DNA of 64,000 nucleotides from Rhodocyclaceae bacterium (GCA_016718525.1 JADKDD010000001.1:124001-188000); one strand, 5' to 3'; shown: positions 34,776-44,475, counted from the first letter of the stretch. Notes: generated by a model not told the origin, from the letters alone. Translations and numbers: made by a program.

Positions 34776-35609
34776 ATGGCGATCAACGATTTGAAAGGTA
34801 AGCAGGTTTTGATTACCGGCGCGGGTTCCGGCATCGGGCGGGCGGCGGCGCTGGCTTTTGCCAGGCGCGGAGCGCACATCATTGCCTCGGACATTCAATT
34901 GGGTACGTTGGAGTCGGTCAAGCGGGATGTCGAAACACTGGGTGTTTCCTGCATGATTCATGCCGTTGATGTATCAAACGAGACGGCGATGAAGGAGTTT
35001 GCATCCTTGGTTCACGGCAAGGTCGGCGCCGTCGATGTACTGGTCAACAATGCCGGGATTGCCTATTTTGGTTTGTTTCTGGGAAGTGATTTGGAACACT
35101 GGCCGCGCGTGATGAACGTGAATGTCATGGGCGTGGTGCACGGTTGTCGCTATTTCATTCCGCAGATGATTGCCGCCGGTGGTTCGCGTCAGGTGCTTAA
35201 CGTCGCTTCATCGGCCGGGAATTTCCCGGCGCCGTCAATGGCCGCCTATGCTGCATCCAAGCACGCGGTGGCCGGCTTCAGTGAAGTGCTGAAGATGGAG
35301 CTTGCGGAAACACAAATCGGTGTCACCACGGTTTGCCCCGGAGTGATCAATACCGCCATCGTTACCACGGGTGCAGGTGTTGCGCCTTCGGTCCCGGCCG
35401 CTCAGATCGCCAAACTGCAAGCGTATTACCTTGCCAAAGGTTGTACCCCGGATGTCGTTGCCGAAGATATGGTTCGTGCCGTTGAGAAAGGTCAGGATAT
35501 TTGTCTGACCGGACCCGGCGCGGCCCTGGTGTATCACCTCAAGCGCCTGTCGATCAAGCTGGTGCGAATGGCAACGGTGTTCAGCGCAAAACGAATGGGC
35601 TATTTGTAG
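34776..35609 (+). CDS. Short-chain dehydrogenase/reductase
   Basis: 277 residues, NAD(P)-dependent oxidoreductase of the SDR fold. The cofactor motif ITGAGSGIGRAAA is at about residue 13, NNAG near 90, and the catalytic Ser...Tyr-x3-Lys is in VASSAGN followed by YAASK. The C-terminus after about 230 is basic and hydrophobic, which may attach it to a membrane. AAGGGAAC upstream gives the start. It follows the propeller gene by 30 bases and precedes a wax-ester synthase, so a fatty alcohol or steroid-type substrate is plausible. Confidence 0.9.
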   Translation: MAINDLKGKQVLITGAGSGIGRAAALAFARRGAHIIASDIQLGTLESVKRDVETLGVSCMIHAVDVSNETAMKEFASLVHGKVGAVDVLVNNAGIAYFGLFLGSDLEHWPRVMNVNVMGVVHGCRYFIPQMIAAGGSRQVLNVASSAGNFPAPSMAAYAASKHAVAGFSEVLKMELAETQIGVTTVCPGVINTAIVTTGAGVAPSVPAAQIAKLQAYYLAKGCTPDVVAEDMVRAVEKGQDICLTGPGAALVYHLKRLSIKLVRMATVFSAKRMGYL

Positions 35610-35731
35610 CACCTCCGGCAAGGAGAATTTGAAGCCTTACCTTATCTCTGTAAGCAGCAAGTCTCTGCTCGATCTTTTGCTATTGACCTGCCGACTGAGT
35701 TTTCACGATCCAACATCGAGGAATTTTCATC

Positions 35732-37273
35732 ATGCAACAACTCTCCGGAACTGACCATGTATCGCTGTTTTCCGAGCGCCGCGCCATGTACAACCATGTT
35801 GCCGCCTTGTCTATTTACGATGTCAGCACAGCGCCCGGCGGCAAGGTCCGTTTTAAGGACATCTTGCAGCATTTTGAGCAGCGTCTGTATCTGCATCCGG
35901 TCTTCCGGCAAAAGTTGGTCTCCGTACCTTTCGGTTTGGATCGGCCGTATTGGGTAGCCAGCGGCGATATCGATCTTGATTTTCACGTTCGACATATTGC
36001 CTTGCCGGCACCGGGTGATTGGCGGCAACTAATGATTCAGGTGGCACGTTTGCATTCGCGTCCGCTGGATCGTTCGAAGCCGCTCTGGGAAGTCTATGTA
36101 ATCGAGGGATTGGACAACATTCCTAACCTTCCCCCCGGTGCTTTTGCTGTATTGTTGAAAATTCACCATGCCGTGGTCGATGGGATGGCTGCCATTCACC
36201 TGTTCGAACAACTGCATGCAGACTCTCCGGAAATCAAGGGAGCAAAGCCGGTGCAGTCCGTTGTTGTGGACCGGGATCCGCTGGCGGTTGAGATTGCTGC
36301 GCAGGCACTTATGCATGCGGTTCAGCGGGTCGGCAAGGTGTCACGCCTGACCACGACGATCGCCCGGCGCGTGCTGAATGCGCGCCTTGAAGCGATCGGC
36401 CGCGCTGCGCCCGATTCCGCGGATGCTCTCGCCAAACTTGGCAAAGTGCCGAAAACCCGCTTTAGTGAGCGAGTATCAGGCAATCGTGTAGTCGACGGTT
36501 TCGGCATGCCGATCTCGCGCATCAAGCGCATCCGCGACAAGGTGCCGGGGATCACCTTAAACGACGTGTTCATTGCCGTTGCTGGTGGCGGCGTGCGCAA
36601 CTACCTGCTGGCCAAGCACGAGTTACCTGAGGAAACCCTGCGTGCATTGATGCCAATTTCGCTACGGACGGATGCCTCGGCCGGGGGCAACGATGTTGCT
36701 GGCGTGCCAGTGCCGGTTCGATCCGATATTGCCGATCCGATTGAGCGACTCAGGGCGGCGCACGAGGGTGCAAGGGCCAGCAAGGCCAACGCTGAAACCT
36801 TGGGCTTGGATCTCCTGAAAAATCTGCTTGATATATTGCCGCCCCCGGTAGTCAATTTCGCCCTCGAAAAATTCATGTTGCCGTCGATCAACATGACTGT
36901 TTCAAACGTACGCGGGCCGGACAAGCCGATTTATCTGGCTGGAGCCAAAGCCATGTGCCTGTACCCGGTGAGTATTCCCGGCGATGGCGGCGGACTCAAC
37001 ATCACCGGCGTCAGCTACAACCGCGTGATGTGGGTATCGGCGGTCTCGTGCCGCAACATGATGCCTGATCCAGGATTTTTCCTTGAATGTTTGCGTGGCG
37101 CCTGGCTGGAATTGCTTGCGGCTGCGGATGCGCTTGATCCGCCGGTCGTAGTTGCAGGATCGCAAAAACCTCCCGCAAAAACGCCAACCCGAAAGTCTGT
37201 GAAGCGTACAGTCAAGCCCGCGGCGCGCGCCAAATCGGCTGCTAAATCTGGCGGCAGGCGGACAAGCGCTTAA
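35732..37273 (+). CDS. Wax ester synthase/diacylglycerol acyltransferase (WS/DGAT) with basic tail
   Basis: 513 residues. It transfers an acyl group from acyl-CoA to a fatty alcohol or diacylglycerol, making storage wax esters or triacylglycerol at the membrane or lipid droplet. The start MQQLSGTDHVSLF, the catalytic HHAVVDG (about residue 145) and the C-terminal block NMTVSNVRGPDKPIYLAGA are typical. Residues about 477-513 form an unusual Lys/Arg/Ala/Pro-rich tail like histone H1 or PhaM/PhaF tails, absent from the usual family. It follows the SDR by 122 bases. GAGGAAT upstream gives the start. Confidence 0.92.
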   Translation: MQQLSGTDHVSLFSERRAMYNHVAALSIYDVSTAPGGKVRFKDILQHFEQRLYLHPVFRQKLVSVPFGLDRPYWVASGDIDLDFHVRHIALPAPGDWRQLMIQVARLHSRPLDRSKPLWEVYVIEGLDNIPNLPPGAFAVLLKIHHAVVDGMAAIHLFEQLHADSPEIKGAKPVQSVVVDRDPLAVEIAAQALMHAVQRVGKVSRLTTTIARRVLNARLEAIGRAAPDSADALAKLGKVPKTRFSERVSGNRVVDGFGMPISRIKRIRDKVPGITLNDVFIAVAGGGVRNYLLAKHELPEETLRALMPISLRTDASAGGNDVAGVPVPVRSDIADPIERLRAAHEGARASKANAETLGLDLLKNLLDILPPPVVNFALEKFMLPSINMTVSNVRGPDKPIYLAGAKAMCLYPVSIPGDGGGLNITGVSYNRVMWVSAVSCRNMMPDPGFFLECLRGAWLELLAAADALDPPVVVAGSQKPPAKTPTRKSVKRTVKPAARAKSAAKSGGRRTSA

Positions 37274-37311
37274 AAGCGTTAAGCACGAGGTTTTGCTTGA
37301 TACCGAATGCC

Positions 37312-37335
37312 GATGCCAGTTGGTGCCGGCGATAC
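37312..37335 (-). repeat. Dispersed CAGCACCAACTG repeat, copy 8 (one mismatch)
   Basis: Minus-strand core CGGCACCAACTG (37317-37328) followed by GCATCGG. The upstream ACGGCGT element is unclear. It lies between the convergent WS/DGAT and outer-membrane protein genes. Confidence 0.6.
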
Positions 37336-37379
37336 GGTGTCGGTAGACGCGACGGCTGGCCCCGCCGGGGATTGCTCTG

Positions 37380-38048
37380 CTAAAAGCGTAGCGACAATCC
37401 AATCAGCGCCTGCCCTTGCGTGAAGGTGTCACCTTGTAGCGCAATGGTGCATCCGCCTGAGCAAAAAATGGCGCTGTTGCTATTGAATAAGGTGGCGTAT
37501 CCACGGAGTTCGCCGCGAATCGAAAGCGTTGGATTGACCTCATGCTCATATCCGAACGCCAGACTGACAGACGGACGCACTTCTGACGACAGACCGGCAT
37601 TTCGGGGCGAAAAGAATGTGGCCCCGATGCCGCCGGCATAGTAGGCACCTTGACCGGCTGTGCCACCGATGTACCGCACGCCACCCAGTTGCAGATAGGT
37701 AATGTCAAGCGAGAACGAATTGGCGCCGTTCGGCAAAAGTACACCTGTCGGTAAATCCAAATTTGCCCGTTGGTAGCTGGCAAAAATCTGGCCGTTGCCG
37801 GACTTGTCGTATCGCCAATCGATGCTGACTGCACCAACTGCATTTGAATCGACATTGGCATTGGCATTGGGATTGATGATGATGGTGCCGTTACCCGCCT
37901 GCTCGAACGATCCCCCGCCGCCATAGCCGCCATAAATTGTCAATGCGCTTTGGGGTGGCGATGGCGCCTGGTTTTGGGCGAGCGCAGGAGAGGCGCTAAA
38001 CGCCGCAATCCCTGACATCAGGGCAATTGATTTGAGAGTTTTTTTCAT
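37380..38048 (-). CDS. Outer-membrane beta-barrel protein
   Basis: 222 residues with a signal peptide (MKKTLKS start, cut ALA-QNQ), a Pro/Gln linker and alternating beta strands, ending in LSLRF with the C-terminal Phe needed for outer-membrane assembly. A loop near residue 190 holds two close Cys (IFCSGGCTI). It resembles OmpA/OmpW-type small barrels, but the family is uncertain. It converges on the WS/DGAT gene and diverges from the TPR-glycosyltransferase gene. Confidence 0.72.
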   Translation of the reverse strand: MKKTLKSIALMSGIAAFSASPALAQNQAPSPPQSALTIYGGYGGGGSFEQAGNGTIIINPNANANVDSNAVGAVSIDWRYDKSGNGQIFASYQRANLDLPTGVLLPNGANSFSLDITYLQLGGVRYIGGTAGQGAYYAGGIGATFFSPRNAGLSSEVRPSVSLAFGYEHEVNPTLSIRGELRGYATLFNSNSAIFCSGGCTIALQGDTFTQGQALIGLSLRF

Positions 38049-38218
38049 CGATGAATGTTAACACAATGCACGAGTCCAACAGCCCAAGCGCCTTGCTTGG
38101 CTCCTTAGCATTCCCAGCCGCATAGGAATAATTGACTCTGGAGCCGGGGGTCAGTGATACTCCGATAACTGAAGCGAACTAGAGCGGCGTTCCGCGTAAC
38201 GAGGGGCCATGGTTGCAC

Positions 38219-40219
38219 ATGAACAGCAGAAAATCCGATATCTTTCAACGATCAAGTTTTCCTGCCAATCGGATCAGAGAGGCATACGCATTGCATCAGC
38301 GGGGTCTTCTACATGACGCGCGACGGATCTATGAGCAAATTCTGAATATAGACGCAAATCATTTTGATGCCCAGTATTTACTTGGTGTCGTTGCCATGCA
38401 ACTGAATGAACATGAGTTGGCAATCAAACTCATCACCAGAGCAATTGAGATCAACCCGCATAGCGATGTTTGCTTTTACAACCTAGGAGTCGCACTCCAA
38501 GCACTGGGACGGTTTGACGAAGCAGTCGCCAGTTATGATCAAGCGATCAGGATAGAACCTGCTCACGCGGATGCTTATTCGAATCGGGGCAATGCCTTGC
38601 AGGCGCTGAAGCACTTTGAAGCTGCTGTCCTCAGTTATGACAGGGCAATTCGCATCAATCCGGGCAATGCGGACTACTCTTTCAATCAGGGAGTTGCGTA
38701 CCAGGAGCTCGATCAAATGGATGCCGCCATCACCTGTTTCGACCGCGCGATCGCGCTCCAGCCAGGATATGCCGCAGCACACTACAACCGAGGCAATGCG
38801 CTGCGGGTTCTCAAGCGACCAGAAGCGGCAATTGTCAGTTACGACAATGCACTCAAGGCACGGCCCGACTATGCGGAAGCTTTTGCCAATCGCGGCATTG
38901 TGCTCGAACAGCTTCAGCAAATGGATGCCGCAATTGCCAGTTATGACGCAGCAATACGACTCGACCCTCTCTGGCCAGATACTTACCGAAGCCGTGGCAA
39001 CGCATTGCGCTCGGTCGGACGACTGGATGCGGCGCTAGCCAGTTATGAAAGAGCGGTCAAACTGAAACCTGATTTCGCGGAATGTCACTACAACTGCGGT
39101 ATCGTGCTTCATGAGCTCGGGAAATTTGAGGCGGCAATTGCAAGCTACGATACCGCGATTGTGCTCAACCCAGATTATGCGCAGGCGCACTGTAATCGCG
39201 GACTGGTGCTGCATGACCTGAAACGACTCGCCGCTGCGGTGCTCAGCTTCGACGCTGCAATTGCTATCAAGCCGGATTACGCCGAGGCTCAATGGAACAA
39301 AAGTTTGTCGCTGCTGCTCGCTGGCGATTTTGAAAATGGCTGGCCATTGTATGAGTGGCGCTGGAAGAATGAGTCTTTGGGGTCAAAGCGACCAGACTTC
39401 CAGCAAGCGCTTTGGACAGGCGCGGAGTCCTTGCAAGGCAAAACCATCTTCGTGTACAGCGAACAAGGTTTGGGAGATACGATTCAGTTCGCCCGCTACC
39501 TCAATATCCTTGCGAGACAAGCAGGACGGATTATTGTCAAAGTTCCTGTATCGCTAGCGGGACTATTGCGCAATATTGAAGGTGTGGATTTTTGGACAGG
39601 CCGGGGAGATGGGTTGCCGAACTTCGATTTTCACTGCCCTTTGCTTTCATTGCCACTGGTCTACAAAACTAACCTCAATACTATCCCAAACACTGGTGCC
39701 TACCTGCGAGCCGATCCACTCCTGGTTGAGAAATGGAGCGCAAGGTTGGGAAAAGAGGTTGCGCCACGAATTGGCATCGTTTTGAGTGGAAGCCGACTGC
39801 ATGCCAATGACCGCAATCGTAGTGTTTCATTGGAGTCACTTTTAAGTGTACTGCCGGACAAGTTTGAGTACTTTAGTTTGCAGAGGGAGTTACGCGACGG
39901 CGACCAAATGGTCATCGATGCCCACCCGAAGTTTCGGCATTTCGGCGATGAATTAATGGACTTTGAAGATACTGCGGCCCTTTGCGAACTGATGGACCTG
40001 AACATATCTGTCGATACCAGCGTTGCACATCTGAGCGGTGCGATAGGTAAACCGACCTGGGTGATACTACCGTTTGTACCCGATTGGAGATGGATGCTTG
40101 ATCGAGATGATAGCCCTTGGTATTCATCACTAAAGCTCTATCGTCAAGGAGCAGACAGACAGTGGTCAGGTGTTATTGACAGGTTACGTGCCGAATTGCT
40201 GACGCTGAGAAGAAAGTAG
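38219..40219 (+). CDS. TPR protein with glycosyltransferase-9-like C-terminal domain
   Basis: About 666 residues. Residues about 20-390 are eleven TPR units of 34 residues (pattern A-x-Y-N-x-G, A-x-x-SYD-x-AI). The rest (from EWRWKNESLG) is a GT-B-like domain: GKTIFVYSEQGLGDTIQFAR, then RIGIVLSGSRLHANDRNRSV and NISVDTSVAHLSGAIGKPTW, typical of TPR-linked glycosyltransferase-9/O-GlcNAc-transferase-like proteins. A role in glycosylating proteins or surface polymers is plausible. GAGGGG at 38201-38206 lies upstream; TTG 38213 is an alternative start. Confidence 0.85.
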   Translation: MNSRKSDIFQRSSFPANRIREAYALHQRGLLHDARRIYEQILNIDANHFDAQYLLGVVAMQLNEHELAIKLITRAIEINPHSDVCFYNLGVALQALGRFDEAVASYDQAIRIEPAHADAYSNRGNALQALKHFEAAVLSYDRAIRINPGNADYSFNQGVAYQELDQMDAAITCFDRAIALQPGYAAAHYNRGNALRVLKRPEAAIVSYDNALKARPDYAEAFANRGIVLEQLQQMDAAIASYDAAIRLDPLWPDTYRSRGNALRSVGRLDAALASYERAVKLKPDFAECHYNCGIVLHELGKFEAAIASYDTAIVLNPDYAQAHCNRGLVLHDLKRLAAAVLSFDAAIAIKPDYAEAQWNKSLSLLLAGDFENGWPLYEWRWKNESLGSKRPDFQQALWTGAESLQGKTIFVYSEQGLGDTIQFARYLNILARQAGRIIVKVPVSLAGLLRNIEGVDFWTGRGDGLPNFDFHCPLLSLPLVYKTNLNTIPNTGAYLRADPLLVEKWSARLGKEVAPRIGIVLSGSRLHANDRNRSVSLESLLSVLPDKFEYFSLQRELRDGDQMVIDAHPKFRHFGDELMDFEDTAALCELMDLNISVDTSVAHLSGAIGKPTWVILPFVPDWRWMLDRDDSPWYSSLKLYRQGADRQWSGVIDRLRAELLTLRRK

Positions 40220-40271
40220 AACTGCTGAAAATCTGATGAAGCAATTGTTTAACAAGTAAGGATCATGTGCG

Positions 40272-40643
40272 ATGAAGAAGCTGCTACTTATTTTTTTGCT
40301 CTGTCTTACTCACTCGGCCTGGGCTGAATGGGTCCTTGTCTATGAAAACGAGGAGGCGCGGTTTTATGTCGACCCTAGCTCGATTCGCAAGGAACCTGGT
40401 GTCCTCAAGGCTGTTGATGTCAAGGATATGAAAAAATCCGAACCTGATGGCACCAAGTCCCGTCTTGCACTGCGTGAATACGAATGCGAGGCCGCGCGTT
40501 CCAGAATTCTCTCCCTGAGTTCATATGCTGATCATATGGCCAGTGGGAAAATGCTTACCAACACGGGGGAGCCGAGTATTTGGTTGGATATCAAACCAGG
40601 TACGGCGTATTACGCAGTAATGCTGAAGGCTTGCTCAAAGTAG
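40272..40643 (+). CDS. Exported surface-adhesin-E-like small protein
   Basis: 123 residues with a signal peptide (cut near AWA-EWV). The mature domain WVLVYENEEARFYVDPSSIR followed by a Cys near residue 76 (REYECEA) and another in the tail (LKACSK) matches the small periplasmic surface-adhesin protein E family, whose two Cys form a disulfide. Function mostly unknown. It lies 52 bases downstream of the TPR-glycosyltransferase gene. Confidence 0.78.
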   Translation: MKKLLLIFLLCLTHSAWAEWVLVYENEEARFYVDPSSIRKEPGVLKAVDVKDMKKSEPDGTKSRLALREYECEAARSRILSLSSYADHMASGKMLTNTGEPSIWLDIKPGTAYYAVMLKACSK

Positions 40644-40851
40644 CCCCGAAGTTGGCGAAACAGTTATTTAGCCGTTGATCTGGAAGTTGCACCATCCAGC
40701 TTGACTTCGTTTCGGTCTGCGGTGTCCAAACGACCAACTGTCATTGCAAATATGCAGTTCGTCTCTCCGCACTATTCTCGTAAGACGCTGCTGCTTAGCC
40801 TGCGAAATTCAACACACAATCGTTCGCAAACCTCTTCCACCGAGACTCGCC

Positions 40852-42171
40852 ATGTTCAGACTGTTCACCTGCTTACTCTTCTCAATCGTTACTTTCGCGA
40901 CGTCGGCCCAAACGCCGCAGGCCAGTGCGACCAATGAGCGCGCGTTGATATCAGCGGTTGCTAATCTACCGTCAAATGCGCCAGCGAGTGCAGAACCATT
41001 AGTTTTCGACATTGAAGCGGCAACCAGGAAATACCTTGATCGCTTGCAAGGAGAGGCGCGAATCAGGTCAGATGCTTATGCTGAAGGTGGTTACTGGTTG
41101 TCGTTGTGGAATTTCTTGCTTGGTTTGGCCATCGCCTGGCTGTTACTGGCGAAGCGCATTTCCGCTCGCATTCGCGATTTTGCGATTGACCGGGCAGCTG
41201 GAAAGAACAGACAGGTACTCATTTACGTCCTGATTTACTTCCTGTTGACCAGCGCGCTGTCCTTTCCACTGGCGATCTATGCCGAGTTCTATCGAGAGCA
41301 TCAATACGGATTGTCGACTATGACGCTCCCGGCATGGCTCGGTGAACAATTGATTGTGCTGGCTGTCAACGGTTTGCTGGCCGGCATCGCATTCACCGGC
41401 CTGTACGCGATTTTCCGGCGTGTTCCGAAGACTTGGTGGGCCTGGGGGACTTTAGGTGGAACTGTGTTTATTGTTGTACTGATTTTGATCAACCCGGTTT
41501 TCATCACACCACTGTTCAATACCTACAAACCGGTTCCTGAGGGTCCGGTGCGTGAGGTAGTGCTGTCATTGGCTCGAGCCAATGGAATACCTGCAACAGA
41601 TGTCGTCTATTTCGACGCGTCCAAGCAAACCACGCGTGTCAGCGCAAACGTCAGCGGTCTTTTTGGCACCACGAGAATTGCGCTGAACGACAACCTCTTG
41701 AATCGCACCAGCCTGCCAGAGATTAAGGCGGTCATGGCCCATGAAATGGGTCACTATGTGTTAAATCACTCACTTAAGCACGCGCTGTCATTCAGTCTTA
41801 TGTTGCTGGGTGGATTCCTCTTTTTGCGTTGGAGCTGGAATTGGTCGAGTCAGCGCTTTGGCACTCGCTTCGGCGTCAACGGAATTGCCGATCCGGCCGG
41901 ATTGCCACTCCTTGTAGCATTGTTCTCGATTTACTTTTTTATCACCTTGCCTGTCTTCAACACAATCATCCGCACTGCGGAGACCGAGGCGGATATTTTT
42001 GGTCTGAATGCTTCACGTGAGCCAGACGGATTTGCGGAGGCAATCTTTAAACTATCGGAGTACCGCAAACTTGAGCCCGGGAAGATTGAAGAAATACTGT
42101 TCTTTGATCATCCGGCGGGGCGAACGCGAATCGCCAATGCGATGCGCTGGAAAGCTGAGAACCTGAGATAG
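40852..42171 (+). CDS. M48 (Ste24-type) integral membrane zinc metalloprotease
   Basis: 439 residues. A signal-like N-terminus is followed by several membrane helices and the zinc motif HEMGH in AVMAHEMGHYVLNH (about residue 300); the third ligand Glu is in TAETEADIFGLNASREPDG. This is the CAAX prenyl protease 1/Ste24 layout, though bacteria do not prenylate CAAX proteins; relatives act in membrane-protein quality control. The open frame begins at 40744, but MFRLFT at 40852 starts the hydrophobic leader and is preferred. Confidence 0.88.
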   Translation: MFRLFTCLLFSIVTFATSAQTPQASATNERALISAVANLPSNAPASAEPLVFDIEAATRKYLDRLQGEARIRSDAYAEGGYWLSLWNFLLGLAIAWLLLAKRISARIRDFAIDRAAGKNRQVLIYVLIYFLLTSALSFPLAIYAEFYREHQYGLSTMTLPAWLGEQLIVLAVNGLLAGIAFTGLYAIFRRVPKTWWAWGTLGGTVFIVVLILINPVFITPLFNTYKPVPEGPVREVVLSLARANGIPATDVVYFDASKQTTRVSANVSGLFGTTRIALNDNLLNRTSLPEIKAVMAHEMGHYVLNHSLKHALSFSLMLLGGFLFLRWSWNWSSQRFGTRFGVNGIADPAGLPLLVALFSIYFFITLPVFNTIIRTAETEADIFGLNASREPDGFAEAIFKLSEYRKLEPGKIEEILFFDHPAGRTRIANAMRWKAENLR

Positions 42172-42217
42172 TTGTTCAACCTTTATGGACGGGACGTTGA
42201 CCTGTCCCGGGATGCAA

Positions 42218-42964
42218 TCAATAGGCCTGAAAGAGGATGGCCTTGCTTGAATGGTCCGTTTGATTGCTGATGCGATTCGGCATGTTCGTTTCAAAGAACC
42301 GAAAGTCTCCCGGAACCGAATCCCAACGTGACAGTGCTGTCAGGTCTCCCAGCATGATTGACGAGGTTTCCAGCGCCACCAATAAAAGTGCGCTCCCCGC
42401 CACAGGCAAGTCCAGTGATTGTCCTGCGCCAAGTTCAACCCGATAGGCGCGCCCGCGCCGGTTTTCTCCAATCACGGTAACTGCCTTACCCTCTAACATT
42501 GGCAACGCAGCTTTGCGTTCAACATTTGGAACGGCTTCTTGGAAATCCAGGCCGACATTGATGAAGGGTTTGGTTCCGCCCACTGAAATACGGTGAACGT
42601 AGCCGTTTGGCATATCGGCATATGGAAAGAATGCCACCGTCCCGGCCGGGACAGCCTGCTCGCTGGATTCGTTGCCGAGTTTTTGATTGATTGCCACGGT
42701 TTCGCCAGCGATCACGGCGAGCAGATCATGGCGATGTTCGTGATACAAAGTCCAATCACCAGGCGCAAAATGGTTGGTATAGATGATGAAACGCGGTGAA
42801 CGGTAGCGAACGATGTGCCCGGGTTCTTCTGTGACGATGACTACTTTGCTTTGCGCCGCCGACGCCGGCGCTGGTTGTATCGAATCTGGTGCGGCCATGA
42901 CTGAATGTGTCAGCGCCATAGCAAGGAGGGTCCCGGTCAAGATCCCTTTCACATTAATTTTCAT
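42218..42964 (-). CDS. Exported cupin-like protein
   Basis: 248 residues with a signal peptide (MKINVKG start, cut near VMA-APD). The mature part has a cupin-like strand pattern with a His cluster (APGDWTLYHEHRHDLLAVI, about residue 70), a Gly turn, and a second half without a clear metal site. A single metal-binding cupin in the periplasm is likely; substrate unknown. It converges on the M48 protease gene; GGGAC/GTCCC at 42191-42208 can form a hairpin between them. Confidence 0.68.
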   Translation of the reverse strand: MKINVKGILTGTLLAMALTHSVMAAPDSIQPAPASAAQSKVVIVTEEPGHIVRYRSPRFIIYTNHFAPGDWTLYHEHRHDLLAVIAGETVAINQKLGNESSEQAVPAGTVAFFPYADMPNGYVHRISVGGTKPFINVGLDFQEAVPNVERKAALPMLEGKAVTVIGENRRGRAYRVELGAGQSLDLPVAGSALLLVALETSSIMLGDLTALSRWDSVPGDFRFFETNMPNRISNQTDHSSKAILFQAY

Positions 42965-43202
42965 TGATATCGCTTTCAAAGGTAGTTCATGCAAATTTGG
43001 TGGAACTATGGTCAAACAGCTCGCCTCAACTTTCAACTCAACGTGATAGTGCCTGCTTGTCATAAATCACAGCGTCCTTCGTCAGGTCGGTGATAATCAA
43101 GACTACCTATGCTACCTTCAATCAGCTGGCGAGAAAGTACGTTTAGTCAGGGGCCAAAAATGAATACTGAACTTACTGTCGTTGATCAAACGCTTCACTG
43201 AC

Positions 43203-43748
43203 ATGAAGAGAACTCACGTACCGGTGCATCAAATCGAGATGCGAATTGCTGAGCTGTCGCAGCTTTTCAATTCGATGGATCCGACACCCTTTCATCATCG
43301 CGATCTCGATCCCAATGCGGAGAAATTTCTTGAAAGCTGGGCACTGGAGTTTCCGCAGGGTAGCCATTTCCGCGTTGTTGTTCATATCGAAAAGATGCCC
43401 CAGGAAGAATCCGCCGGACTGGTTTCCGAAGCGATCCACAATCACTTTACCTACAAAGCGATGCTGGCGAAACGTAGCTTGCGCACTTTGCTGCTGGAGG
43501 GGCGCACCAGCCTGTTGGTCGGGCTTGGTTTTCTCGCAATGTGCTTGCTCGGCGCTGAATTGTTGTCGGGGTTCACGAGCAATGCCTTCCTGAAACTCGT
43601 GAAAGAAAGTCTGGTCATTGGCGGTTGGGTTGCCATGTGGCGGCCGATGCAAATTTTTCTCTATGAGTGGTGGCCCATCGTTCGCCGATCCCGGATTTAT
43701 CTCAACCTCAGCCGAGCGGTGGTACATATCACTCCGGTAAAGAAATAA
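43203..43748 (+). CDS. Membrane protein of unknown function
   Basis: 181 residues from ATG 43203 (TTG 43182 would add seven). The first 100 residues are soluble and charged (HVPVHQIEMRIAELSQLFNS; HFRVVVHIEKMPQEES); two hydrophobic helices follow (about residues 104-122 and 135-152), and the tail is basic. Family not recognised. A 13-codon frame (43160-43201) with its own ATG ends 1 base before this start and could couple translation. Confidence 0.65.
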   Translation: MKRTHVPVHQIEMRIAELSQLFNSMDPTPFHHRDLDPNAEKFLESWALEFPQGSHFRVVVHIEKMPQEESAGLVSEAIHNHFTYKAMLAKRSLRTLLLEGRTSLLVGLGFLAMCLLGAELLSGFTSNAFLKLVKESLVIGGWVAMWRPMQIFLYEWWPIVRRSRIYLNLSRAVVHITPVKK

Positions 43749-43764
43749 GCAAAACAAGGGGACT

Positions 43765-43795
43765 GTTGGTCGACCATTGCATGTCGGTCGCCAAC
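43765..43795. terminator. Hairpin between convergent genes
   Basis: GTTGGTCGACC pairs with GGTCGCCAAC around an 10-base loop with one bulge, 16 bases after the membrane-protein stop and 100 bases from the MaoC stop. There is no T-run, so terminator function is uncertain. Confidence 0.35.
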
Positions 43796-43894
43796 ACTCC
43801 GGCTGCCCTCGATTGTCAGGGGCACCGGATCCGCCCGCGCTGCTGACGCACGCTCCACTGTGCATGAGCATCTGAATTTGAATCTGATGCTGAT

Positions 43895-44374
43895 TTACGC
43901 TTGCGGCCTTCCGACGAGAACAGCAAGTGTTTCGGCAATTAACGCCGGTTTGGATACACCTTCGATTTCCACCGAATGGTTCACTTTCAGCAGTTTCCGC
44001 CCGCCGGCCTGCTCGGTCACTTCGGCAAGCGTTGCGCGGGTTCGAACCCGTGCTCCGGATTTGACGGGAGTGATAAAACGAACCTTGTCGAGGCCGTAGT
44101 TAAACGCGGCGACGATATCCTCTTTGGGCACGATGCCAATTTCATAACTCATATCGGCCAGAAGCGACAAGGTCAAATACCCATGCGCAATCGTCGTTCC
44201 AAATGGACTCTCTTTTTTTGCCCGCTCGACATCGATATGAATCCACTGTTTGTCGTTGGTACATTCGGCAAAGGCATTGATGCGTTGTTGGTCGACAGTA
44301 ACCCAGCTGGACATGCCTATTTCCTTGCCGATCCAGCCAGCGAGGGTAGCGAAAGTTGGTACGGGATTAGTCAT
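43895..44374 (-). CDS. MaoC-like enoyl-CoA hydratase
   Basis: 159 residues, single hotdog domain of the MaoC/(R)-hydratase type. The catalytic Asp-x4-His motif is seen in NDKQWIHIDVERAKKESPFG, followed by TTIAHGYLTLSLL. It would hydrate trans-2-enoyl-CoA to the (R)-3-hydroxyacyl form, as in PHA or fatty-acid metabolism. AAGGA precedes the ATG. It stands alone downstream of no obvious partner; a second MaoC protein is encoded at 60632-61093. Confidence 0.88.
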   Translation of the reverse strand: MTNPVPTFATLAGWIGKEIGMSSWVTVDQQRINAFAECTNDKQWIHIDVERAKKESPFGTTIAHGYLTLSLLADMSYEIGIVPKEDIVAAFNYGLDKVRFITPVKSGARVRTRATLAEVTEQAGGRKLLKVNHSVEIEGVSKPALIAETLAVLVGRPQA

Positions 44375-44475
44375 TGAGTTTTCCTTCTGAAGTGAATGGG
44401 AATCAATCTATGGCTGAATACCGGACGCAACACTTGCCAACTCGAGTCAAGCTTGCGACCGCGTCACGGCGATCA

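Noticed and set aside
37842..37853. TGCACCAACTGC as a further repeat copy
   Set aside because: It lies inside the outer-membrane protein gene, lacks the first core bases and has no flanking element.
43160..43201. 13-codon frame before the membrane-protein gene
   Set aside because: Too short to support as a gene; possible coupling leader, mentioned only there.
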